A DNA stretch of 23,790 nt from Marinospirillum sp. (GTDB taxonomy: Bacteria; Pseudomonadota; Gammaproteobacteria; Pseudomonadales; Halomonadaceae), in the NCBI GenBank assembly GCA_007119985.1, contig SKOQ01000097.1, positions 1 through 23,790 of the forward strand, read 5' to 3'. The notes under the pieces are model-generated. The model worked only from the letters and a program-made list of their open reading frames with translations, made no database searches and was not told the origin of the DNA. A program made the translations under genes and the position numbers. Each line of letters begins with the position of its first letter. Positions within the stretch are counted from its first letter, which is position 1. Of the stretch, positions 15,766 to 23,500 are shown piece by piece.

Positions 15766-16458
15766 TTAAACCACATCAGCCTGATAGAGCTGATGTTCTT
15801 GAATGTAATGCAGCACACTGTCTGGCGTGAGATAACGCATCGAGTGTTGCTGCTGCAAACCTTGGCGCAAAAAGCTGGCCGAAATCTGAAGCTGACTCGG
15901 CAAGGTCACCTGCACAAGATGGCCCGCAGGGCGCAGGTTCAACTGGCGGGGATCCTGAACGCGCCTCCCAGACGACCACGCGCGCAAAGCAGGGGATTCT
16001 TGGTCTGACTCGCCAGGACGCGCAATGATTACCAAATGGGCCAGATCAAGCAGACGCTCCGCGCGCGACCAACTTAGCAGACCAAGATAAGCATCCCAGC
16101 CGAGCAGCATCGCCAGCGGCTGAGATGGGCCATAGTCTGCGCGCAGGGCTTCAAGTGTCTCGACCGACCAAGAAGGCCCAGCTCGGCGCAACTCACGATC
16201 ATCCACATAAAAAAGCGGCTCATCGGCTGTCGCTAAATGCAGCATGGCCAAGCGATCTTGTCCACTGGCTTGGGGTTGAGGCCGATGGGGTGGCACTTGA
16301 CAAGGAATCCAGTGAACACGCTGAATAGGCAGGCGCTGAGTCAACTCCAGCGCACTGCGCAGATGACCACAATGCACTGGATCAAAGGTCCCCCCGTACA
16401 TCAGGATCAATGGCTGCGCCAAAGTGGTGTCTGCACCCTCACTGGCGAATATGTCCAT
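15766..16458 (-). CDS. nadD: Nicotinate-nucleotide adenylyltransferase NadD
   Basis: Joins nicotinate mononucleotide to ATP to give deamido-NAD in NAD synthesis. The nucleotidyltransferase motif GGTFDPVHCGH begins near residue 22. The second conserved motif, usually ISSTxIR, reads ISASFLR here near residue 193, so the Ser-Thr pair is partly changed. The start is not certain: GTG 16461 is followed at once by ATG 16458, and both lie inside the 3' end of proA with no good ribosome site. I use the ATG (230 residues), giving an overlap of about 20 nt with proA. The N-terminus is longer by about 14 residues than in E. coli NadD, so a TTG further in is possible. Confidence 0.93.
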   Translation of the reverse strand: MDIFASEGADTTLAQPLILMYGGTFDPVHCGHLRSALELTQRLPIQRVHWIPCQVPPHRPQPQASGQDRLAMLHLATADEPLFYVDDRELRRAGPSWSVETLEALRADYGPSQPLAMLLGWDAYLGLLSWSRAERLLDLAHLVIIARPGESDQESPALRAWSSGRRVQDPRQLNLRPAGHLVQVTLPSQLQISASFLRQGLQQQHSMRYLTPDSVLHYIQEHQLYQADVV

Positions 16459-17695
16459 CACCTAAAACCACATATTTTTGTGAGGTTAAACCCAGCAGTC
16501 CGACTGGACCACGCGCATGAATCTTATCGGTTGAAATCCCGATTTCTGCGCCCAGACCATACTCAAAGCCATCAGCAAAACGGGTCGATGCATTGACCAT
16601 CACTGAACTTGAATCAACCCGCGCCAAGAATTGACGCGCGCGTGTCCAGTTTTCCGTCACGATGGCATCTGTATGATGAGAGCCATAGTGATTGATGTGC
16701 GCGATGGCTTCATCCATTGAATCCACCAGCTTGATGGCTAAAATGGGCGCCAGATATTCGGTTGACCAATCGGCCTCGATCGCGGCATGCATGTCAGGCA
16801 CGAGTGTCCGACTGCGAGCACAGCCGCGTAGTTCCACTTGTTTTTCAGCATACAGCGCAGCCAGGCGGGGCAAAAGTTGCGCAGCTTGCGTTGCATGCAC
16901 CAGCAGTGTCTCCATCGTATTACACGTACCATAACGATGGGTTTTGGCATTAAAGGCAATCGCGAGCGCCTTCTGTTCGTCTGCATCCTGATCGAGATAG
17001 ACATGGCACACGCCATCTAGATGTTTGATCACTGGAATACGCGCATCTTGGGTAATCCGCTCGATCAACCCCTTGCCACCACGCGGCACCAAGACATCGA
17101 TGTATTCTTGCATCTGGATCAGCTCACCCACCGCGGCGCGATCGGTGGTCTCGACCACCTGCACGGCTTGCACTGGCAGCGACGTCTGCGCCAGGCCCTG
17201 TTCAATACACGCCGCGATAGCGCGATTAGAGTGAATAGCTTCAGAGCCACCACGCAGAATCACCGCATTGCCTGATTTCAAACACAGGCTGGCTGCTTCA
17301 ACAGTCACATTAGGACGGGATTCATAAATAATGCCCACAACACCTAAAGGGACGCGCATCTTGCCTACCTGAATGCCGCTGGGACGGTAGTTCATTTCGC
17401 TGATTTCACCGACAGGGTCAGGCAGGCTGGCTACTTGGCGCAAGCCTTCAATCATGCCATCAATCCGAGCACTGGTGAGTTCAAGGCGGTCCATCAGCGC
17501 AGCATCTAAACCCCGCGCCGCACCAGCACGCAGGTCTTCTTGATTCGCGGCCAGGAGAGCATCACGACCTTGATCCAACGCCGTTGCCATGGCCCAAAGC
17601 GCCTTGTTTTTTTCTTGCGTTGTGGCCTGCACCAAGGACTGCGCGGCAAGACGCGCCTGCTGTCCTAGAGTCTGCATATAGTCTGCAATATTCAT
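16439..17695 (-). CDS. proA: Gamma-glutamyl phosphate reductase ProA
   Basis: NADPH-dependent reduction of glutamyl-5-phosphate to glutamate semialdehyde in proline synthesis. Aldehyde-dehydrogenase fold with the catalytic cysteine in HRYGTCNTMETLLVH (C258 from the chosen start). Other family blocks are VPLGVVGIIYESRPNVTVEAASLCLKSGNAVILRGGSEA and VPRGGKGLI. The frame is open from 17809, but ATG 17695 has TAGGG about 6 nt upstream and gives 418 residues, matching E. coli ProA (417); the 38-residue extension looks unlike the family. First gene of the cluster that continues with nadD. No clear promoter was found in the 397-bp region upstream. Confidence 0.96.
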   Translation of the reverse strand: MNIADYMQTLGQQARLAAQSLVQATTQEKNKALWAMATALDQGRDALLAANQEDLRAGAARGLDAALMDRLELTSARIDGMIEGLRQVASLPDPVGEISEMNYRPSGIQVGKMRVPLGVVGIIYESRPNVTVEAASLCLKSGNAVILRGGSEAIHSNRAIAACIEQGLAQTSLPVQAVQVVETTDRAAVGELIQMQEYIDVLVPRGGKGLIERITQDARIPVIKHLDGVCHVYLDQDADEQKALAIAFNAKTHRYGTCNTMETLLVHATQAAQLLPRLAALYAEKQVELRGCARSRTLVPDMHAAIEADWSTEYLAPILAIKLVDSMDEAIAHINHYGSHHTDAIVTENWTRARQFLARVDSSSVMVNASTRFADGFEYGLGAEIGISTDKIHARGPVGLLGLTSQKYVVLGDGHIRQ

Positions 17696-17957
17696 GGTGA
17701 ACCCTATCCCATCCAAAAAAAGATCTCTCGACTCGTTGCAAGCATTCAAAGCCGCCGGAGCCATTTGATTCAAACCGACAACCTTAACCGAATTAAGGCT
17801 TAAATTCACTCACTTTCCTTCACCCACAGCGCAGCACAAATCGCCTAGCTTGCTTCTTTTTTCTATTCAGCGGGCAAGGCTCTATGATCGACTTCGATCA
17901 GCCCAGCGGCATTGAAATCGACTGAGTGATTCTTCTTGTCATTTTATTACAGCCGCC

Positions 17958-17987
17958 TTTCCATAACCTTTAACATTGGTTTACAAT
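17958..17987 (+). promoter_or_regulatory. Candidate promoter for the GGDEF-like pair
   Basis: TTTCCA (17958-17963) and TACAAT (17982-17987) are 18 bp apart, matching the consensus at four and five of six positions. A start near 17994 would give a leader of about 100 nt that contains the palindrome. Prediction only. Confidence 0.35.
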
Positions 17988-18046
17988 ACATTCGCCAGGG
18001 GATAGGCCGGTCTGCCAATGAAGGCTTTGTTTTTTGAAGACCCTGA

Positions 18047-18063
18047 CACCCAATGATTGGGTG
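18047..18063. promoter_or_regulatory. Perfect 17-bp palindrome upstream of the GGDEF-like pair
   Basis: CACCCAATGATTGGGTG has 8-bp arms around a single central G and ends 29 bp before the ATG at 18093. It could be an operator for a dimeric regulator. As RNA its near-absent loop would make it a poor hairpin, so a DNA-binding role is the simpler reading. Confidence 0.45.
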
Positions 18064-18092
18064 CTTACAGATAAACAAAGGTTTGTAGAGTT

Positions 18093-18968
18093 ATGGAACC
18101 ACTTGAGTCCATACGCGCTTTAACTTGGTGCCAGGTTTTCACCTGCATTTTTTTTGCTCTGCTCGCAGGGTGGCATCTTCACATTCACGACCTACCTCAC
18201 GCCAGCCTTTATTTGACCGGTTTTATGCTGGTTGCTTTCTTTCTTATTTTGCAACCTGAGCAAAAAGGACTGACTTGGCTTCAATTCGGGCTCCACCTGA
18301 TTTTTAGCCTCTATACCCTGATTTCTTTTTATTTGCTTTTTCAACTCACAGAACACACCCCGCTCTACTATCTCAGCATTCATCTCGCCTACCCTTTTCT
18401 TGCCTTGGCCTTCTTTCCTTATCGCCAAGGTTTAAACTACGTGGTTGGTTTTGCTGTCAGCGCAAACTTTTTACTGATGCTTGAGTTCTCAGGCAGCTTT
18501 CGTGCCACCATTTTATTGGCATTTTGGGCTGGCACGCTGCTGGCCACGCTCTATGGCTATACCCACCAGCGCCGCCAGCAAGAATACCTGCAAAGACTCA
18601 GACGCGACCCCAAAACCAAGGTGTTTAATGCCGCGCAACTGGCCCAAGACACAGCCAGAGAGCAGCAGCGGGCTCAGCGTGAAAAAACACAACTCTTGCA
18701 GCTGACCGTCCAGCCCAACTCTCACCAGGCCCCCACCTTAGCTCAACTTCACCGCATTCAGCAGGCGCTTCTCCCCTATGAGCAACTCTATCAAGATCAA
18801 CAGGGCCAGCTGACACTCCTGCTTCCGGCTTTCAATGAAGCCGCCGCACGACAAAGACAGCAACACCTGAGCAGCGAATTGCGCGATCTGACTTTCAGCG
18901 CTCAGCCTCAAAGCACATCACCAACTAGCGCCGCTAGCTCGACTTCTACTGTCAGGCTGCGCGCATGA
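18093..18968 (+). CDS. Membrane protein with degenerate GGDEF-like domain (first of pair)
   Basis: Not recognised as a named family. Residues 10-155 contain about six hydrophobic spans with short loops, a sensor-like membrane module. A cytoplasmic domain follows from about residue 165: RRDPKTKVFNAAQLAQDTAREQQ aligns by eye with the DxLTGLxNRR entry helix of GGDEF domains, and GQLTLLLPAFNEAAARQRQQHL with the strand and helix after the GGDEF loop. The GGDEF motif itself is absent (about YQDQQGQL, residues 233-240), as is the metal-binding DxDxFK segment, so cyclase activity is very unlikely. The tail (270-291) is Ser/Thr-rich and low in complexity. Start ATG has only a weak ribosome site (AGAG, or AAAGG 11 nt away). 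The stop overlaps the next gene as ATGA. Confidence 0.75.
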   Translation: MEPLESIRALTWCQVFTCIFFALLAGWHLHIHDLPHASLYLTGFMLVAFFLILQPEQKGLTWLQFGLHLIFSLYTLISFYLLFQLTEHTPLYYLSIHLAYPFLALAFFPYRQGLNYVVGFAVSANFLLMLEFSGSFRATILLAFWAGTLLATLYGYTHQRRQQEYLQRLRRDPKTKVFNAAQLAQDTAREQQRAQREKTQLLQLTVQPNSHQAPTLAQLHRIQQALLPYEQLYQDQQGQLTLLLPAFNEAAARQRQQHLSSELRDLTFSAQPQSTSPTSAASSTSTVRLRA

Positions 18969-19930
18969 GAATCGAGTTCAACCCACCATTACGCCAGCTG
19001 GGTGCTTTTATTTACTGGCTGATTAGTTTATTTATGATCGGCATGGCCGTGCAGGTGTATCGCTCGGGTTATTACGAAGCGATTTTACTGCCTAGCCTGC
19101 TCACCCCTGTCTTTGCTGCACTCGGTATTTGGCGCTGGGCCATGCCGAGCCGCCTGACCTATGATCCTGCCGCGCTGCTGGCACTGTTTGGATTGATGTT
19201 CTTTTTACTGTTACAGCCCACCAGCCCGCATGAATCGAGCCAATGGCAGTATGTGAGCTTCTTCTTTCCTTTTATTGCTTTTTATCTGCTCCCCAATGCC
19301 GTCTCTCTGGCGCTGAGCCTGATTCTGCTTGCCGGCCTCACGCACTGGCGCCTCGATCTTGATTCGCTAGAGGCCACCCTTGTTTTTATCAGCCACTACT
19401 TATTACTGCTGATGATTGCTTGGCTCTATGGCGTGCGCCATCGTCAAAAAACAGCCAGCCTTGAGCAACTGATTGGACAGGATGAAACCACTGGCTTTTA
19501 CAACCAACAACACTTGTATCAGCAGCTTCAATCTGAGATTGCACGAAGCCGTGCGATGCAAAAACCCTTGGCTTTTTTGCTCATCGAACTCCACCAATAT
19601 CCACTGTTAAAGCAAGAGTTCAGCCCATCTAGTGCGAGGCTCTTTCTCAAAGAAGCCAGCCGCATCGCAAGGATGAACTGCCGCACGGGCGATGAGGCCT
19701 ATCGCTTTGATGAGCAAACACTCCTCCTGCTGCTCCCCAACACCAGCATGAATGGAGCACTGGTGCTGCGCGAGCGGCTGTATCAGCAGCTATTACGGGA
19801 ACTCAGCTCTGAGCTTGGACCACCTGATACCAGCATCACACCGCTGGTGCTGGCCCCCGGCGAGAATCTCGATCAATGTTGGCAGCGCCTCCACCAGAGC
19901 TGCGTTCACTCTCTCAGCGAACGCGTCTAG
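18965..19930 (+). CDS. Membrane protein with degenerate GGDEF domain (second of pair)
   Basis: 321 residues. About six hydrophobic spans up to residue 156 (FIYWLISLFMIGMAV, LLALFGLMFFLLLQ, FFFPFIAFYLLPN, ISHYLLLLMIAWLYG among them) are followed by a clearer GGDEF-like domain: QDETTGFYNQQHLYQQLQSEIARSR (172-196), PLAFLLIELHQY (201-212), and YRFDEQTLLLLLPNTSMNGALVLRERL (246-272). The signature loop reads RFDEQ at 247-251 instead of GGDEF, and the metal-site aspartates of DxDxFK are not kept, so it should not make c-di-GMP; a binding, dimerising or signalling role is possible. Start overlaps the previous stop by 4 nt, so the two are co-translated, and their shared layout suggests an old tandem duplication. 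The stop TAG overlaps that of convergent ubiX in a CTAG tetramer. Confidence 0.8.
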   Translation: MRIEFNPPLRQLGAFIYWLISLFMIGMAVQVYRSGYYEAILLPSLLTPVFAALGIWRWAMPSRLTYDPAALLALFGLMFFLLLQPTSPHESSQWQYVSFFFPFIAFYLLPNAVSLALSLILLAGLTHWRLDLDSLEATLVFISHYLLLLMIAWLYGVRHRQKTASLEQLIGQDETTGFYNQQHLYQQLQSEIARSRAMQKPLAFLLIELHQYPLLKQEFSPSSARLFLKEASRIARMNCRTGDEAYRFDEQTLLLLLPNTSMNGALVLRERLYQQLLRELSSELGPPDTSITPLVLAPGENLDQCWQRLHQSCVHSLSERV

Positions 19931-20532
19931 GATTCCTCACCCCAGCGTGCCACCAACTGCTGCTCCAAGCCCAGCTGATCGAGGACCCGCGCCACCACAA
20001 AATCAACCAAATCATCAATGGTCTGCGGATCATGATAAAAGCCTGGGCTGGCCGGCATGATCACCGCGCCCATTTGCGTCAGCTTCAGCATGTGCTCTAG
20101 ATGCACTTGATGGAGCGGCATTTCACGCAACACCAGAATTAACTGCCGCCTTTCCTTGAGCGCCACATCACCTGCACGCTCAATCAGGTTGTTACTGGCC
20201 CCCGTTGCTAAAGCCGACAGCGTCCCACCAGAGCAAGGACAGACCACCATACTGGCCGCCGCACCAGAACCAGAAGCCGCTGGAGCAAACCAGTTCTCAC
20301 GCCCATAGGCACGCACCTGACCTAGCTGATCAGCATAGCGCTCTGCCAACTGGGCATTCAAACGCTCAGGATCAGAAGGCCAGCGGACAGGGGTTTCCGT
20401 CGCCATCACCAGATGCGCCGCTTTGGAGACCAATAGATCAACCTGGCATCCCTGCGCCACCAAACAATCCAGCAACCTGAGTCCATATTGGATGCCAGAG
20501 GCCCCTGTCAGGGCCAGCGTTACTCTTTTCAT
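19927..20532 (-). CDS. ubiX: Flavin prenyltransferase UbiX
   Basis: Makes the prenylated FMN cofactor needed by the decarboxylase UbiD in ubiquinone synthesis. The flavoprotein fold begins with RVTLALTGASGIQYGLRLLDCL. Further blocks are MVVCPCSGGTLSALATGASNNLIERAGDVALKERRQLILVLREMP and GAVIMPASPGFYHDPQTIDDLVDFVVARVLDQLGL, all typical of UbiX. ATG 20532 gives the usual N-terminus MKRV; GTG 20538 would add two residues. Length 201. It lies 29 bp after mpl, the same pairing as I recall in Pseudomonas, and ends in a 4-nt stop-codon overlap with the plus-strand gene. Confidence 0.96.
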   Translation of the reverse strand: MKRVTLALTGASGIQYGLRLLDCLVAQGCQVDLLVSKAAHLVMATETPVRWPSDPERLNAQLAERYADQLGQVRAYGRENWFAPAASGSGAAASMVVCPCSGGTLSALATGASNNLIERAGDVALKERRQLILVLREMPLHQVHLEHMLKLTQMGAVIMPASPGFYHDPQTIDDLVDFVVARVLDQLGLEQQLVARWGEES

Positions 20533-20561
20533 GTCCACTCTCTTTGCTTGAACATCACTGA

Positions 20562-21962
20562 TTATGTTGGGTGACGCATATCGGCAGGCGCTGCATCCGC
20601 CGCCTGCGACTGTAAAGCCTGTAACAGACGCTGATGCAGGCCACCAAATCCACCATTACTCATTAAAATAATCTGATCGCCTGGGCGCGCCTCGGCTACT
20701 AAACTGGCCAGCAAGCGATCTAAGTCAGTCCAGCAGGCCCCCACTCCTAGCTCAGCCGGCGACCAGCGCATCTGGGGCGATTGATACCAGAAAACTTGAT
20801 CGGCTGCAGCCACACTCCCAGGCAACTCTGCGCGCAAGGTCCCCAGTTGCATGGTGTTAGAGCGGGGTTCAATCACCGCCAGAACCCGCCCATTGGCGGT
20901 TGCTCGCGCCGCCTCCAACGTGGTTTTAATCGCTGTCGGATGATGAGCAAAGTCATCGTAAACATCGACTCCGCCAGGTTGCCCCAAGTGCTCCATGCGC
21001 CTTTTGACCCCCGCAAAACGACTCAGTGCGGCGATCGCCTGCTCCGGCAAAACGCCAACATGGCGTGCAGCGGCCAAAGCCGCTAAGGCATTGGCGATAT
21101 TATGCTCACCAGTGAGTGACCAGCGCACCTGCCCAATAGGTTGCTGGTGGAGCAAGACTTGAAAAACCCGCCCTGCGGCTTCAACGCCGTTCACCTGCCA
21201 TTCAGCCTCCTCACCTTGGAAGCCTAAGCGCTCCTGCTCACTCCAACACCCTGCATCCACAACAGATTGCAAAGCGGGACTGGCGGACGGAAAAATCACA
21301 CGACCTTGTGCCGGCACGAGACGCAGTAGATGCTGAAACTGACGCTGTATCTCACCCAGATTGGCAAAAATATCGGCATGATCAAATTCAAGATTATTCA
21401 GGATCAGCGTACGCGGCGTGTAATGCACAAATTTCGATCGCTTATCAAAAAACGCGGTATCGTATTCGTCGGCTTCGATCACAAAAAAGGGCGTCTGACC
21501 CAAGCGCGCGGAGTACCCAAAATTACGCGGCACACCACCGATCAAAAAGCCCGGCGACAGACCCGCCTCTTCTAGAATCCATGCCAACATGCTTGCGGTT
21601 GAGGTTTTTCCATGCGTTCCAGCAACCGCCAGCACCCAGCGCGGCTCACCCACCTGAGGACGCAAAAGGTGATCATGCAACCATTGCGGGCCAGAAACAT
21701 AAGGCAACTGAGAGGCCAGCAGCGCTTCCACGCAGGGCAGCCCACGGCGCATCACATTGCCGACAATCACCAAGTCTGGGGCAAAAGCCTGCGGATCATA
21801 ATCAAAACCTTCATGTAGGCTGATGCCAGCCTGGGTCAGTTGATCGCTCATCGGAGGATAAACCTGCTGATCTGAACCACTGACCTGATGGCCCATTTCA
21901 CGCGCTAAAATAGCTAAAGACCCCATAAAAGTGCCGCAAATACCTAAAAAATGCAGGTGCAT
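20562..21962 (-). CDS. mpl: UDP-N-acetylmuramate:L-alanyl-gamma-D-glutamyl-meso-diaminopimelate ligase Mpl
   Basis: Reattaches the murein tripeptide from cell-wall turnover to UDP-MurNAc, a recycling step. Mur-ligase family with MHLHFLGICGTFMGSLAILAREMGHQVSGSD at the N-terminus, the ATP loop AGTHGKTSTASM and the central block EADEYDTAFFDKRSKFVHYTPRTLILNNLEFDHADIF; the substrate region has YDDFAHHPTAI. The frame is open to 21983, but ATG 21962 has AGAGGG at a 6-nt gap and matches the E. coli N-terminus, giving 466 residues (E. coli 457). First gene of mpl-ubiX, with a candidate extended -10 promoter just upstream. Divergent from the phosphofructokinase gene. Confidence 0.97.
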   Translation of the reverse strand: MHLHFLGICGTFMGSLAILAREMGHQVSGSDQQVYPPMSDQLTQAGISLHEGFDYDPQAFAPDLVIVGNVMRRGLPCVEALLASQLPYVSGPQWLHDHLLRPQVGEPRWVLAVAGTHGKTSTASMLAWILEEAGLSPGFLIGGVPRNFGYSARLGQTPFFVIEADEYDTAFFDKRSKFVHYTPRTLILNNLEFDHADIFANLGEIQRQFQHLLRLVPAQGRVIFPSASPALQSVVDAGCWSEQERLGFQGEEAEWQVNGVEAAGRVFQVLLHQQPIGQVRWSLTGEHNIANALAALAAARHVGVLPEQAIAALSRFAGVKRRMEHLGQPGGVDVYDDFAHHPTAIKTTLEAARATANGRVLAVIEPRSNTMQLGTLRAELPGSVAAADQVFWYQSPQMRWSPAELGVGACWTDLDRLLASLVAEARPGDQIILMSNGGFGGLHQRLLQALQSQAADAAPADMRHPT

Positions 21963-21992
21963 ATCTCTCCCTCTTGTGGTCATCAGGCCGCT

Positions 21993-22001
21993 AGTGTAGC
22001 A
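21993..22001 (-). promoter_or_regulatory. Candidate extended -10 promoter for mpl
   Basis: On the minus strand TGCTACACT fits the TGnTATAAT extended -10 form with one mismatch in the hexamer beyond the T-A-A-T frame. Transcription would begin near 21986, about 24 nt before the mpl ATG. No convincing -35 hexamer is seen, as is usual for extended -10 promoters. Confidence 0.45.
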
Positions 22002-22163
22002 GTTTCATCCCAGCGCACGCTCTGTTGGCCCGCAAGCCAGCATTCGCCCAGCCGTGATCCGCTCAAAACAGCCATGCATTTTAATCAAGGATGGGATAAA
22101 ATGGCGGCTATTTTGATGGCTTCATGCCGCCCTTTCATTCACTCAGTAGGAGCTTGTTTTCCT

Positions 22164-23423
22164 ATGGCGAAGCAAAACGCCTTTTATGCCCAATCCGGCG
22201 GTGTCACCGCAGTTATTAATGCCAGTGCTTGCGGCGTCATTGAAACCGCCCGCCAACACGGCGATGAAATCGGAACTGTCTACGCTGGCCGCAACGGCAT
22301 TATTGGTGCCCTCACTGAAGAGCTGATCGATACCAGTGCTTTATCCGACCAGCAAGTGCAACAGCTACGCCATACTCCAGGCGGTGCCTTCGGCTCCTGT
22401 CGTTACAAGCTGAAAGATATTGATAGCCATCGCAGTCAATATGAGCGGCTGATTGAGGTCTTTAAAGCCCACGATATCGGCTACTTTTTCTACAATGGCG
22501 GCAACGACTCGGCTGATACCTGCCTCAAGGTCTCACAACTGGCCGATGCGATGGGCTACCCACTCAAGGCTGTTCATATCCCCAAAACAGTCGATAACGA
22601 CCTCCCTGTCACCGACAACTGCCCAGGCTTTGGCTCGGTGGCCAAGTATATTGCGGTCTCCACCCAAGAAGCGGCGATGGATATTGAATCCATGTGCGCG
22701 ACGTCAACCAAGGTCTTTATTCTGGAAGTGATGGGACGCCATGCAGGCTGGATTGCAGCAGCAGGCGGCTTAGCAGGCCAAAAAGAAGGCGATGCCCCGC
22801 ATCTGATCATCTTCCCAGAGATTCCTTTTGACCGCGCCACCGTCATGGCCCGTGTCGATGACTGCGTCAAAAAATTCGGCTTCTGCGTTATGGTGGTCTC
22901 TGAAGGTGCGCGCTATGCTGATGGCACCTTCCTCGCCGATGCCGGCACGACCGATGCCTTTGGTCACAAGCAGCTGGGCGGTGTCGCACCCACCTTGGCG
23001 GGCATGATTAAACAGGACCTCGGCCATAAGTTCCACTGGGCTGTTGCCGACTACTTGCAGCGCTCTGCACGCCACTTGGCTTCAGCGACCGATGTGGAGC
23101 AGGCCTATGCAGTGGGTGTGGCTGCCGTCAAACTAGCACTGGAAGGCAAAAACTCAGTGATGCCCACCATCGTCAGAACCCAGGAGAGCCCCTACGCATG
23201 GGAAATCGGTGAGGCCTGCCTGTCTGATATCGCCAATGTCGAAAAAATGATGCCGCGCGATTTCATTACACCCGATGGCTTTGGCATTAGCGAACTGGGC
23301 CGTCAGTATCTCTCTCCTCTGATTCAAGGCGAAGACTGCCCTCCTTATGTCAATGGGTTACCCCAGTACATTCGCCTGCAACATCAGCTGGTCGCGAAGA
23401 AACTGCCAGATTTTGAACCCTAG
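22164..23423 (+). CDS. pfp: Pyrophosphate-dependent 6-phosphofructokinase
   Basis: Phosphorylates fructose-6-phosphate reversibly, in glycolysis or gluconeogenesis. Motifs from the chosen start are GGNDSADT (112-119), PKTVDND (140-146) and MGRHAGW (190-196). ATP-using enzymes of this family have Gly where GGND has its Asp and Gly in place of K141 (PGTIDND). The Asp and Lys here mark a pyrophosphate donor. The frame is open from 21951, but ATG 22164 starts the family-typical MAKQNAFYAQSGGVTAVINAS and gives 419 residues; GGAG lies 11 nt upstream. A TAAAAT box at 22097-22102 may be its -10, without a clear -35. Unlinked to other glycolytic genes here. Confidence 0.94.
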   Translation: MAKQNAFYAQSGGVTAVINASACGVIETARQHGDEIGTVYAGRNGIIGALTEELIDTSALSDQQVQQLRHTPGGAFGSCRYKLKDIDSHRSQYERLIEVFKAHDIGYFFYNGGNDSADTCLKVSQLADAMGYPLKAVHIPKTVDNDLPVTDNCPGFGSVAKYIAVSTQEAAMDIESMCATSTKVFILEVMGRHAGWIAAAGGLAGQKEGDAPHLIIFPEIPFDRATVMARVDDCVKKFGFCVMVVSEGARYADGTFLADAGTTDAFGHKQLGGVAPTLAGMIKQDLGHKFHWAVADYLQRSARHLASATDVEQAYAVGVAAVKLALEGKNSVMPTIVRTQESPYAWEIGEACLSDIANVEKMMPRDFITPDGFGISELGRQYLSPLIQGEDCPPYVNGLPQYIRLQHQLVAKKLPDFEP

Positions 23424-23466
23424 GCCGCTTCTGTTGAACCCTAGATCGCTTGCGCGTCTAGGGTTC
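23415..23466 (+). repeat. Tandem 21-bp repeat and inverted third arm at the pfp 3' end
   Basis: Copies at 23415-23435 and 23436-23456 agree at 14 of their first 16 bases (GAACCCTAG, two changes, CGCTT). The first copy includes the pfp stop codon. At 23457-23466 TCTAGGGTTC is the inverse of the second copy's first 10 bases (perfect 10-bp stem, 11-nt loop). It can also pair with 9 bases of the first copy, giving two mutually exclusive hairpins. Confidence 0.7.
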
Positions 23467-23500
23467 TCCAACCCAGCCCCTCGCTGCACCCAGTCGCAAC

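Larger units (their letters stand above)
17696..18092. other. 397-bp intergenic region between divergent proA and the GGDEF-like pair
   Basis: No credible gene. The left part reads as an untranslated extension of the proA frame. Structures seen: a stem-loop TGATCG-ACTT-CGATCA at 17885-17900; GGTCT (18009-18013) complementary to AGACC (18038-18042); the 17-bp palindrome at 18047-18063; and ACAAA-GG-TTTGT at 18075-18086, next to the start of the plus-strand gene. I compared the leader with the c-di-GMP (GEMM) riboswitch pattern by eye and do not see its conserved core. Confidence 0.6.

Noticed and set aside
17696..17809. 38-codon N-terminal extension of ProA
   Set aside because: ATG 17695 has a ribosome site and gives the family length; the extension has no resemblance to ProA.
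17990..18092. c-di-GMP (GEMM) riboswitch before the GGDEF-like pair
   Set aside because: Complementary segments exist but the conserved core and tetraloop-receptor pattern are not seen.
21951..22163. 71-codon N-terminal extension of the phosphofructokinase frame
   Set aside because: It overlaps the mpl start and promoter region, is unlike the family, and MAKQNAFYAQSGG is the normal N-terminus.
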